Positions 1 through 7,003 of a stretch of DNA of 11,650 nucleotides are shown here, in pieces. The stretch comes from Chloroflexota bacterium (GTDB lineage Bacteria > Chloroflexota > Limnocylindria > P2-11E): assembly GCA_016875665.1 (NCBI GenBank), contig VGPA01000024.1, forward strand, positions 1 to 11,650, written 5' to 3'. Under the pieces are notes generated by a model, which had not been told where the DNA came from, ran no database searches, and saw only the letters and a list, made by a program, of their open reading frames with translations. Position 1 is the first letter of the stretch. Every line of letters starts with the position of its first letter. The position numbers and the translations under genes are program-made.

Positions 1-1773
1 GGGGAGCGCACCAGCGTGGCGAGCGACGTCGCTACGGCGTTTCACGCGACCGGGACGAGCCACCTCCTTGCGATCTCAGGCTTCAACCTCACGCTCGTGG
101 CGTCGGCGGTGGGCGTGCTGGCGCGCGGCCGGCTTCCGCCGTCCGCCGCCGCGTGCGTCGGACTCGCGGCTGCGGTGGCCTACGCCGTCGTCGTGGGTCT
201 CCAGCCGAGCGTGCTCCGCGCCACGCTCATGGCGGCGATCGCCGCGGCTGCGGTGGTCGGGGGGCGAGGCTCCTTCGCCGCGAATGCGCTCTGCGGCGCG
301 GTCGCGCTTCTGGTCATCGCCGATCCGCGCGCGTCGGGCGACGCGGGGGCGGTGCTGAGCGTTGCGGCGACCGCCGGGCTCATCCGCTGGCAACGCCCGT
401 TCGCCGAGCGCTTCGCCGCGCTGCCGCCGCTCATCGGCGAGGGCCTCGCGACCACGCTCGCGGCGACCCTGCCCACGCTTCCGATCGTCGCCGTCCTCTT
501 CGGCCGGATCTCGCTCATCGCGCCGCTCGCCAATCTCGTCGCGGTGCCGCTCTTCACGCCGCTCCTGGCGTTCGGGGCGGGTGCGGCGCTGCTCGGTTCC
601 CTCGTGCCGGACCTCGCACGCCCACTCGCGATGGCGGCGTTCGGGTGCGCGTGGCTGCTGCTGCGGGCGGTGCAGCTGTTCGCCGCGGTCCCGCTCGCGT
701 CGATCGACGTGCCCGAGGGTGTGCCGACCGGAGTCGTGGTGGTGGGAGTGGCGCTCGCCGCCGCGCGTGCGGCCCGCGGCATCGCACCCCGTGCGCTCCT
801 GGCAGCGGCTCGGGCCCATGCGCCGCCGCGCCCATCCTGGTTGGGCTCCGGGTGGGGTACTCGATGGGACACCCCGCTCGTGCCGGTCGCGGCGGCCGCC
901 GCGGGCGTGGTGCTCGTGGTGATCGGCGGCACCGTCGCGGCACCGCTCGTACGCCCGGCGCCCGACGTTCGGATCCTCGCGCTCGATGTGGGCCAAGGCG
1001 ACGCGTTCCTCGTCGAAGCCGACGGCCGCCTCGCGCTGATCGACGGCGGACCGGACCCGTCCCGGCTGCTCGCGCAGCTGGGCGCGACGCTCCCGCCGTG
1101 GCGCCGCCGTATCGACCTGATCGCGCTCACGCACGCGCACCTCGATCACGGCGCCGGTCTCCTGGCGGTTCTCGACCGGTACGAGGTCGGCCTCGCGATC
1201 GAGCCGGTGGGCTTGAACGAGGGCGCACTCCGGGACCAGTGGATCGCGCGCACCGGCCGAGCCGGTGTGCCGCGCCGCGCGGTGCGCGCGGGTGAGCGCA
1301 TCCGGCTGGGGGCCGCGCGGATCACCGTGCTCGCGCCGTCGGCCGGCGACGCAGCTCGCGTCGACGTCCCCTCGCTGGTGCTGCGGGTGGAGCGCGGCGG
1401 GTTTTCGGCGCTGTTCATGGGCGATGCGACCGATCCGGCGCTCGCGGACCTGCTCCTCCAGCCGCGCGCGCTGGGCGCGGACCTGTACATCCCACCGCAC
1501 CACGGTGCCGAGACCGCCTACGCGGCCGCGCTCGCGGGCGCCGTGCGGCCCCGCGCCGCGCTGCTCTCCCTCGGCGCGGGGAACCGCTACGGGCACCCCG
1601 CGCCCGGCACGATCGCCGCACTGCGGGGAGTGCCGACCTACCGGACGGACCGCGATGGGACGGTGGAGGTCGCGACCGACGGCCCGGATGGCTCGTTCGC
1701 CGTGAAGACCAAGGTGAACGGCCTCGGGCCGCCGCGCCGCGGCGTGGTGCCCTACGTTCCCGCACCGCGCTGA
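1..1773 (+). CDS. comEC: ComEC/Rec2 DNA uptake channel protein, 5' end cut by window
   Basis: This is the inner-membrane channel that passes single-stranded DNA into the cytoplasm during natural transformation. The frame is open from base 1, so the true start lies upstream and the GTG at 16 is internal. The N-terminal part of the family (signal and OB-like region) is missing from the window. The conserved competence-domain motif HLLAISGFNLTLV (bases about 61-99) is followed by a run of hydrophobic segments up to about base 960. From about base 964 a metallo-beta-lactamase-type domain follows: LDVGQGDAF, IDGG, the metal-binding HAHLDH (bases 1132-1149), an FMGDA segment and PPHHGA. This domain is thought to be the nuclease that degrades the non-transported strand. 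The gene ends with TGA 31 bases before the likely holA start. The comEC-holA neighbourhood is also found in Bacillus. A functional copy does not prove that the organism is naturally competent. Confidence 0.93.
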   Translation, partial: GERTSVASDVATAFHATGTSHLLAISGFNLTLVASAVGVLARGRLPPSAAACVGLAAAVAYAVVVGLQPSVLRATLMAAIAAAAVVGGRGSFAANALCGAVALLVIADPRASGDAGAVLSVAATAGLIRWQRPFAERFAALPPLIGEGLATTLAATLPTLPIVAVLFGRISLIAPLANLVAVPLFTPLLAFGAGAALLGSLVPDLARPLAMAAFGCAWLLLRAVQLFAAVPLASIDVPEGVPTGVVVVGVALAAARAARGIAPRALLAAARAHAPPRPSWLGSGWGTRWDTPLVPVAAAAAGVVLVVIGGTVAAPLVRPAPDVRILALDVGQGDAFLVEADGRLALIDGGPDPSRLLAQLGATLPPWRRRIDLIALTHAHLDHGAGLLAVLDRYEVGLAIEPVGLNEGALRDQWIARTGRAGVPRRAVRAGERIRLGAARITVLAPSAGDAARVDVPSLVLRVERGGFSALFMGDATDPALADLLLQPRALGADLYIPPHHGAETAYAAALAGAVRPRAALLSLGAGNRYGHPAPGTIAALRGVPTYRTDRDGTVEVATDGPDGSFAVKTKVNGLGPPRRGVVPYVPAPR

Positions 1774-1804
1774 CTCGCTCCGTCGCGGACCCTACGCTCG
1801 TTCC

Positions 1805-2950
1805 ATCGCCAGCCAGACCTCTGCTCCCGCGCGGCCCGTCTTCCTCCTCCACGGCGAGGATGCGTTCCGCACGCGCCTGCGTCTCGCCCAGCTGATCCGT
1901 GACCTGCTCGCGGGAGGCGCCGGCGCACCGGCCGATCTGGCGGTCGAGCGGAGCCCGGATCTGGGCTCGGCGATCGGCCTCGCGCGGCACGACGCCAAGC
2001 GCGACAAAGCCCTCGACATCGCGCTTTCCGGGCAGGCCCAGGGCCTGTTCGCCTCGGCGGAGCGGAGCATCGTGCTCGTCGAGAACGCGGAGGCGCTGCA
2101 GATCGGGGACCAGCACATCGCGCTCTTGGATGCGCTCCCGCCGGACTCGCCGCTGGTGCTGCTCGTGCTGGACAAGCTGGACACTGGCCGCCGCCGCGCG
2201 CCCGCACGGGGCAAAGCGGCGAAGGCCGCGGCGCCGCCGGCCCGGACGCTTCCCGAGGCCGTCGCGGACGCGGGCGGAACGGTCGAGCGGATCGAGCGGC
2301 TCGCACCCGACGCGCTCGGCACCTGGATCGACGCGCGCGCGGCGCTCCACACGGTGGAGCTCGCGCCGCTTGCGAGAGCCGCGCTCGTGGAGCTCGGGCC
2401 GGACACGGAGCGCCTGGAGAACGAGCTCGCCAAGCTCGCGGTCTGGGCGCAGGGCAAGCGCGTCGAGGCCGAGGACGCCCGTCGCCTCGTCACCGGAGCG
2501 ATCGAGGCCGACGTGTTCCGGCTGACGAACGCGGTGGTGCGGCGCGACGTGCGGACCGCACTTTCGGCACTCGACGTCCTGTTCCAGGACGGCCAGCCCG
2601 TGCTGCAGATCCTCGCGCTCCTGCAGTGGCAGGTGCGCGTGCTCAACTTCGCGACGCTGCTCGAGCGGACCGGGGCCAACGGCAAGAAGGCGGACCCCGC
2701 CGACTTCGCGAAGGCGATCCGGTCGACCCCCGGGGCGATCCTGCGCTGGCGCGAGGAGGCCCGTCGCGTGACGCGAGCGGACATCGACCGGCTGTTCGGC
2801 TCCCTCTACGCGACGGACATCGCGATCAAAAGCGGGCGGGTGGAGGACGAGGAGGCCGCGCTCACGCTGTGCGTGCTCGACCTCTGCGGTGTGCGCGGCG
2901 CGAGCATGGATGAACTGGTGGAGACGATCCCGGCGCCAAAGCGGCGTTAG
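1805..2950 (+). CDS. holA: DNA polymerase III delta subunit, unusual start codon
   Basis: Delta is the clamp-loader subunit that opens the beta sliding clamp at the replication fork. The N-terminal beta strand and loop VFLLHGEDAFR is the family signature (PVYLLxGEDxFL-like). Later segments are VLVENAEAL, LLVLDKLD, LENELAKLAVWA, DVFRLTNAVVRRD, LQILALLQWQVRVL and a C-terminal helical collar. No ATG, GTG or TTG occurs in frame between the upstream stop (TGA 1715-1717) and GTG 2072, which lies inside the AAA+ core and would delete the signature. ATC at 1805 gives an N-terminus (I/M-ASQTSAPARPVFLL) of normal length, so I place the start there tentatively. The product would be 381 residues, somewhat longer than usual. 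A basic Ala/Pro-rich insert at residues about 127-149 accounts for part of the excess. No good Shine-Dalgarno is visible, so coupling to comEC is possible. The TAG stop overlaps the fsa stop on the other strand. Confidence 0.85.
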   Translation: MASQTSAPARPVFLLHGEDAFRTRLRLAQLIRDLLAGGAGAPADLAVERSPDLGSAIGLARHDAKRDKALDIALSGQAQGLFASAERSIVLVENAEALQIGDQHIALLDALPPDSPLVLLVLDKLDTGRRRAPARGKAAKAAAPPARTLPEAVADAGGTVERIERLAPDALGTWIDARAALHTVELAPLARAALVELGPDTERLENELAKLAVWAQGKRVEAEDARRLVTGAIEADVFRLTNAVVRRDVRTALSALDVLFQDGQPVLQILALLQWQVRVLNFATLLERTGANGKKADPADFAKAIRSTPGAILRWREEARRVTRADIDRLFGSLYATDIAIKSGRVEDEEAALTLCVLDLCGVRGASMDELVETIPAPKRR

Positions 2951-3624
2951 CGGCTGGCGGCCGGCTCCTTCTTTGCGGCAAGAGCCGCGCGGCCCTTCTT
3001 GTAGTCCTCGGCGAACGCGGCGAGCCCCTTGTCGGTGAGCGGATGCTTGAACATCGACTCCAGCACCTTGAACGGCATGGTGGCGATGTCCGCGCCGGCG
3101 TGCGCCGACTGCGTGACGTGCATCGGGGTGCGGATGCTCGCGGAGAGGACCTTGGTCTTCACGCCGGTCTCGCGGTAGGCCTTCACGATGTCACGCACCA
3201 GCCCGACGCCGTCCTCGTTGATGTCGTCGAGCCGGCCGACGAATGGGCTTACGCACCACGCCCCGATCGCCGCTGCGAGCAGCGCCTGGTTCACCGAGAA
3301 GCACAGCGTGACGTTGATTCGCACGCCCTCGCCCGCGAGCACACGCCCCGCGCCGAGCCCGTCCGGGGTCAGCGGCACCTTGACGATGACGTTCTTGTGC
3401 CACGCCGCGAGGCGCCGGCCCTCGGCGATGAGGTCGTCGCGCGACTCGGTGACGCACTCGGCGGAGACGTTGCCGACGATGCCGCAGATCTTCTTGATCT
3501 GCTCCTCGTGGTCCTTGCCGGCGCGCATGACGAGCGTTGGGTTCGTCGTGACTCCATCGAGGATGCCCCAGCGCACACCGCTTTCGACCTCGCTGAGCTC
3601 CGCCGTGTCCAAATAGAGCTTCAT
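2947..3624 (-). CDS. fsa: Transaldolase-like fructose-6-phosphate aldolase (small TAL/FSA type)
   Basis: This cytoplasmic class I aldolase of the small transaldolase family (225 residues; family usually about 210-230) transfers or cleaves a dihydroxyacetone unit in pentose phosphate metabolism. Visible hallmarks are MKLYLDTA at the start, GVTTNPTL (residues 24-31), the Schiff-base lysine K82 in NVIVKVPLT, NVTLCFSVNQAL (104-115), SPFVGRLDD (126-134), and the phosphate-binding region KVLSASIRTP (158-167) with S162 and R165. Sequence alone does not separate true transaldolase from fructose-6-phosphate aldolase. The start is ATG 3622-3624, overlapping the pyrG stop as ATGA, with a GGAGG ribosome site (complement of 3629-3633) 4 bases upstream, so translation is probably coupled to pyrG. 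In Bacillus subtilis, the pyrG region also carries fbaA, the tal homologue, murA and rho. The downstream end meets holA head-on. Confidence 0.93.
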   Translation of the reverse strand: MKLYLDTAELSEVESGVRWGILDGVTTNPTLVMRAGKDHEEQIKKICGIVGNVSAECVTESRDDLIAEGRRLAAWHKNVIVKVPLTPDGLGAGRVLAGEGVRINVTLCFSVNQALLAAAIGAWCVSPFVGRLDDINEDGVGLVRDIVKAYRETGVKTKVLSASIRTPMHVTQSAHAGADIATMPFKVLESMFKHPLTDKGLAAFAEDYKKGRAALAAKKEPAASR

Positions 3625-5276
3625 CCCGCCTCCACGGTCCGTTGGGCGGCGGACGTCTCGACCGCTCGCCCGCTGGCGCGCGCGTTCGCGAGCGCCGCCT
3701 CGACGAACCCAACGAACAGGGGGTGCGGCCGGTTCGGCCGCGACTTGAACTCGGGGTGGTACTGCGTTCCGAGGAAGAACGGATGGCCCTCGAGCTCCAC
3801 GATCTCGACCAAGCGCCCGTCGGGGGACAGCCCGCTGAAGCGCATGCCGTGGCTTTGGAGGAGCTCGCGGTACGCGTTGTTGAACTCGTACCGGTGCCGG
3901 TGGCGTTCGAGCACGATCGGCTGGCCGTACGCCTTGTGCGCGCGCGAGCCGGGCTGGAGCACGCACGGATACGAGCCGAGGCGCATCGTCCCGCCCTTGT
4001 CTGCGAGGTCGCGCTGCTCGGGCAGGAGATCGATGACCGGGTGGCGCGTGAAGGAATCGAACTCTGAGCTCGAGACTTCGTCGGTGCCGAGGGCCTTACG
4101 GGCGAGCTCGATGACCATGCACTGGAGGCCCATGCAGAGACCGAGGGTCGGGATGCCGTTCGTGCGCGTGTGGCGCACCGCGCGGACCTTGCCCTCGATG
4201 CCGCGGTAGCCGAACGCGCCAGGGATGACCACGCCGTCCAGCCCCGCGAGGAGCGACAGGTCGCCGCCCTCGAGCTTCTCGCTGTCGATCCAGCGCAGCT
4301 GCGGGCGGCAGCCGGCGGCCCAGGCGGCGTGGCGGATCGACTCCGCGACCGAGAGGTAGGCGTCCTGGAGCTCGATGTACTTGCCGACCAGGCCGATCTC
4401 GAGCGGGATGCGCACGGTGCGGATGCGCTCGACGAGCGAGCGCCACTCGTCGAGGTCCGGCTCCGGCACGCGGTCCGTGAGGCCGAGCTCCTCGATCACG
4501 GTGCGGCCGAGGCCGGATTCCTCCAGCTGGAGCGGTACGGCGTAGATCGACCAGCAGTCGGGCTCCGACACGACGTTGTCGAGCTTCACGTCGCAGAACA
4601 GCGCGATCTTCTCGCGCAGGTCGTCGTCGATCGGCTGGTCCGCGCGCGCCACGACGATGTCCGGCTGGAGGCCGATCGAGCGGAGCTCTTTGACGGAGTG
4701 CTGCGTCGGCTTGGTCTTGAGCTCGCCGGTGGCGACCCGCGGCAGGAGCGTGAGGTGGATGATCACCACGTTCTGCCGGCCCACGTCGTTGCGGAACTGG
4801 CGGATCGCTTCCAGGTAGGGGAGGGACTCGATGTCGCCGACCGTGCCGCCGACCTCGACCAGCACTACGTCCGCGCGCGTCTCGCGCGCCACGCGGTGGA
4901 TGCGCTCCTTGATCTCGTTGGTGATGTGGGGGATGACCTGCACGGTCCCGCCGAGGTAGTCGCCGCGGCGCTCCTTCGTGATGACCGCGTTGTAGATCTG
5001 GCCGGTCGTCACGTTGGAGGCGCGGGTGACGTTGCGGTCGATGAACCGCTCGTAGTGGCCGAGGTCGAGGTCGGTCTCGGCCCCGTCCTCCGTGACGAAG
5101 ACCTCGCCGTGCTGGTAGGGGGACATCGTGCCGGGGTCGACGTTGAGGTACGGGTCCATCTTCAGCGAGCCGACCGCGAGGCCGCGCGCCGCCAGGATGC
5201 GGCCGAGCGAGGCGGCGGTGATGCCCTTGCCAAGGGAGGAGGTGACCCCTCCGGTGACGAACACGAACTTCGGCAC
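3621..5276 (-). CDS. pyrG: CTP synthase (glutamine-hydrolysing)
   Basis: The enzyme makes CTP from UTP, ATP and glutamine, the last step of de novo pyrimidine nucleotide synthesis, and works as a cytoplasmic tetramer. It has 551 residues, normal for the family. The N-terminal synthetase domain has FVFVTGGVTSSLGKG (4-18), KMDPYLNVDPGTMSP (39-53) and EVGGTVGDIES (141-151). The C-terminal class I glutamine amidotransferase domain has nucleophile C381 in GLCMGLQ and the H507/E509 pair in QYHPEF. The loop normally reading PGGFG is PGAFG here (352-356). The start is GTG 5276: MPKFVFVTGG is the standard N-terminus, and a GGAGG sits 9 bases upstream (complement of 5286-5290). The gene lies 49 bases downstream of ku on the same strand, and its stop overlaps the fsa start. 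The leader between ku and pyrG can form a hairpin covering the ribosome site. Confidence 0.97.
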   Translation of the reverse strand: MPKFVFVTGGVTSSLGKGITAASLGRILAARGLAVGSLKMDPYLNVDPGTMSPYQHGEVFVTEDGAETDLDLGHYERFIDRNVTRASNVTTGQIYNAVITKERRGDYLGGTVQVIPHITNEIKERIHRVARETRADVVLVEVGGTVGDIESLPYLEAIRQFRNDVGRQNVVIIHLTLLPRVATGELKTKPTQHSVKELRSIGLQPDIVVARADQPIDDDLREKIALFCDVKLDNVVSEPDCWSIYAVPLQLEESGLGRTVIEELGLTDRVPEPDLDEWRSLVERIRTVRIPLEIGLVGKYIELQDAYLSVAESIRHAAWAAGCRPQLRWIDSEKLEGGDLSLLAGLDGVVIPGAFGYRGIEGKVRAVRHTRTNGIPTLGLCMGLQCMVIELARKALGTDEVSSSEFDSFTRHPVIDLLPEQRDLADKGGTMRLGSYPCVLQPGSRAHKAYGQPIVLERHRHRYEFNNAYRELLQSHGMRFSGLSPDGRLVEIVELEGHPFFLGTQYHPEFKSRPNRPHPLFVGFVEAALANARASGRAVETSAAQRTVEAG

Positions 5277-5285
5277 GGGCTACGA

Positions 5286-5315
5286 CCTCCGGGGTTTTTC
5301 CAAGTGTACCGGAGG
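5286..5315 (-). promoter_or_regulatory. Inverted repeat in pyrG leader, covering the ribosome site
   Basis: In the 49-base ku-pyrG gap, CCTCCGG (5286-5292) and CCGGAGG (5309-5315) form a perfect 7-base-pair inverted repeat with a 16-base loop. Read on the - strand, the upstream arm contains CCTCC and the downstream arm contains the GGAGG that serves as the pyrG Shine-Dalgarno. Folding would therefore hide the ribosome site. No T run follows, so it is not an obvious terminator. The repeat is seen directly. A regulatory role is inference, and GC-rich DNA yields such pairs by chance fairly often. Confidence 0.35.
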
Positions 5316-5325
5316 GCTGAGTGCG

Positions 5326-6153
5326 CTAGGAGGCTTTTCTCCGGGGCTGCTTGGATGCCTTCTTTTCCTGCTCCTTGGCGCGTTCCATCGTCGCCCTGAG
5401 CAGGTCGATGATGTCGCCGCGCGCCTCCTCGGCCTCAGGCTCCGGAGCCTCGACGATCCCAGTGCCGCCTTCGACTTTCGCCCGCACGAGGCGGTCCACG
5501 GCTTCCTTGTACTCATCCTTGAACCGGCCGGGGTCGAACGAGTCCGTCATCGAATCGACGACGCTCTCGGCCATCTTCAGCTCGGCGGCCGTCGGCTTGA
5601 CGTCCTGCGGAAGGTCGAGCTCGCTTGTGGAGCGGATCTCATCCGGCCAGTGCAGGGTGTTGAGCAGGAGCGGCCCGTTCTCGAGCGTGCGCAGGGACAC
5701 CAACCGCTCGCGCTCGCGCAGCGCGAACTTGGCGATCGCGACGCGCCCCGTCTTCTCGAGCGTCTTCGCCAGCAGCGCGTACGCCTTCGCGCCGATCTTC
5801 GTCGGCTCCAGGTAGTACGCGCTCTGGCAGTAGAGGGGGCCGGCGATCTCGGCGTCGTCGACGAAGCCGGCGATCTCGATCGCCTTGCTTGACTTGAGCG
5901 GCAGCTCCTTGCGGTCGTCCTCCTCGAACAGCGCGTAGTTGCCCTTTTCGTACTCGTAGCCGCGGACCGTGTCCGACCGCTTCAGCTCGTGGTCGCCCGC
6001 CGAGCAGTAGAGCTTCTGGTTCACGCGTGAGCGGTGCTCGGAGCAGAGCATGTTGAACGAGACCTTCGCGGAGGTCTCGGTAGCCAGCGACAGCTTCACC
6101 GGGATCGTCACGAGCCCGAACGAGATCGCGCCCTGCCAGATCGGACGAGGCAT
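5326..6153 (-). CDS. ku: Bacterial Ku, non-homologous end-joining protein
   Basis: Ku is a homodimeric ring that threads onto broken DNA ends and recruits LigD. Its length of 275 residues is typical of bacterial Ku. The start MPRPIWQGAISFGLVTIPVKL is the family N-terminus, which fixes ATG 6151-6153 as the start. Further hallmarks are DTVRGYEYEKGNYALFEEDD (61-80), KAIEIAGFVD (90-99), the YYLEP strand (113-117), and a core bridge region around LLLNTLHWPDEIR (162-174). A helical LigD-contact region (about 186-226) is followed by a short, very basic tail rich in Lys and Arg after residue 260, which in other Ku proteins binds DNA. C37 and C50 lie where many Ku proteins have a cysteine pair. No convincing Shine-Dalgarno precedes the ATG. 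Its partner ligD lies about 2.5 kb away on the opposite strand. With 49 bases to pyrG, a shared transcript is possible. Confidence 0.96.
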   Translation of the reverse strand: MPRPIWQGAISFGLVTIPVKLSLATETSAKVSFNMLCSEHRSRVNQKLYCSAGDHELKRSDTVRGYEYEKGNYALFEEDDRKELPLKSSKAIEIAGFVDDAEIAGPLYCQSAYYLEPTKIGAKAYALLAKTLEKTGRVAIAKFALRERERLVSLRTLENGPLLLNTLHWPDEIRSTSELDLPQDVKPTAAELKMAESVVDSMTDSFDPGRFKDEYKEAVDRLVRAKVEGGTGIVEAPEPEAEEARGDIIDLLRATMERAKEQEKKASKQPRRKAS

Positions 6154-6241
6154 GTACGGAGCACAGTTCTGAGCCCATTGTGCGAACGCTTGCGCACGTC
6201 CATCGGACCGGAGCAGCGGTCGCGCAAGCGACCGCTGTCTC
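6154..6241 (-). other. Intergenic region between cytochrome gene and ku
   Basis: This 88-base gap is the longest non-coding stretch in the window. It holds a strong hairpin (6214-6237) next to the cytochrome stop and a second inverted repeat that competes with it (6187-6195 against 6222-6230). Any ku promoter should lie here, but I see no clear -35/-10 pair and no strong ribosome site before the ku ATG. Confidence 0.5.
6214..6237 (-). terminator. Hairpin just after the cytochrome c stop, possible terminator
   Basis: CAGCGGTCGC (6214-6223) pairs perfectly with GCGACCGCTG (6228-6237), a 10-base-pair stem with a 4-base loop (GCAA on the + strand, TTGC on the - strand). It starts 4 bases after the TGA of the cytochrome gene, the position expected for a transcription terminator. 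No T tract follows on the - strand, so it is not a classical intrinsic terminator. It may instead be a U-less terminator, an mRNA-stabilising hairpin or part of a ku leader switch. Confidence 0.4.
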
Positions 6242-6994
6242 TCACTTGAACGTCAGCATGAACGCGAGCAGATCCTCGAGCTCGGCATCCGTGACGCGAT
6301 CCGTGCCGTAGCGGGGCATGCCGTCGAGCCCGGTCCGCACCGCCTCGGTGTCCGGCTTACCCACGACGTTCATCCCTTCCGGGCCCGCCCCCGCGCCGCC
6401 GTGGCAGCGATCGCAGCCCTGCGCGAACCACACGGCGGCCCCGCGCTGCGCGGGGCTCCCGTGGGGATCGGCGAACGCGATCTGCGCGGCCGTCGCGGGC
6501 GCGACGGAGACCGGCTTGGCCGTGCCGTCCTGCAGCCTCCGCATGTAGACGACCATCGCCCAGATGTCCTCGTCCCGGAAGAGGTCTTTGAACGCGGGCA
6601 TCGCCGTGAACGAGAGGCCGTTCCGGACGATCCAGAACAGCTCGGCGTCGCTCTTGCCGCGCACGGTGTCGGCGCGCAGGTCGCTCGCGGGCGGATAGTT
6701 CGTCGCGCCGAGCACGCCGCGACCGTCGCCCAGCACCCCGTGGCAGGAAGCGCAGCCGCCGGTGTAGGCGTCGCGGCCGCGCTGCAGCGAGCGCGCGTCT
6801 CCGGCGAGCGGGTTCGTCTGGCTTCCCGCGCCGAGCCGCGCCGTGAGCGTGACCATCGCCTCGCCGTAGCGTCGCTCGAGCGGCAGCTCGGACCGGTGTG
6901 TGAGCGCGAGCGGGCCGCCCACCACCGCGGCCGCGATCGCCAGCGCGACGAGCGCGGCGCCGGCGACGACGAAGCGGCGCGGACCCCTACCCAT
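6242..6994 (-). CDS. Membrane-anchored dihaem cytochrome c
   Basis: This looks like an electron carrier with two class I cytochrome c domains (cbb3 subunit III type) facing the outside of the membrane. Counting from ATG 6994 (250 residues), a basic MGRGPRR stretch leads into one hydrophobic helix (about 8-31), probably an uncleaved anchor or signal. Haem site 1 is CASCH (81-85) with likely axial M132 in AMPAF. Haem site 2 is CDRCH (194-198) with likely axial M226 in GMPRYG. GTG at 7003 is an alternative start that adds MQE and directly abuts the upstream TAG. I prefer ATG because an AGGTG-like stretch and GGAG precede it. The electron partner is not identifiable: no oxidase or reductase genes are in the window. 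It lies directly downstream of the DUF885 gene and is probably co-transcribed with it. A hairpin follows its stop. Confidence 0.9.
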   Translation of the reverse strand: MGRGPRRFVVAGAALVALAIAAAVVGGPLALTHRSELPLERRYGEAMVTLTARLGAGSQTNPLAGDARSLQRGRDAYTGGCASCHGVLGDGRGVLGATNYPPASDLRADTVRGKSDAELFWIVRNGLSFTAMPAFKDLFRDEDIWAMVVYMRRLQDGTAKPVSVAPATAAQIAFADPHGSPAQRGAAVWFAQGCDRCHGGAGAGPEGMNVVGKPDTEAVRTGLDGMPRYGTDRVTDAELEDLLAFMLTFK

Positions 6995-7003
6995 CTCCTG
7001 CAC

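Noticed and set aside
76..1596. 506-codon open frame antisense to comEC
   Set aside because: Composition is Arg, Glu and Gly-rich with no motif, while the + strand frame has clear ComEC motifs.
3625..3966. N-terminal extension of the fsa frame to 3966
   Set aside because: It overlaps the pyrG 3' end and is Arg/Pro-rich. MKLYLDTA at ATG 3624 is the family start, with GGAGG before it.
4170..5399. 409-codon + strand open frame antisense to pyrG
   Set aside because: pyrG is unmistakable on the other strand, and the shadow translation is Asp/Val/Arg-rich without a fold signature.
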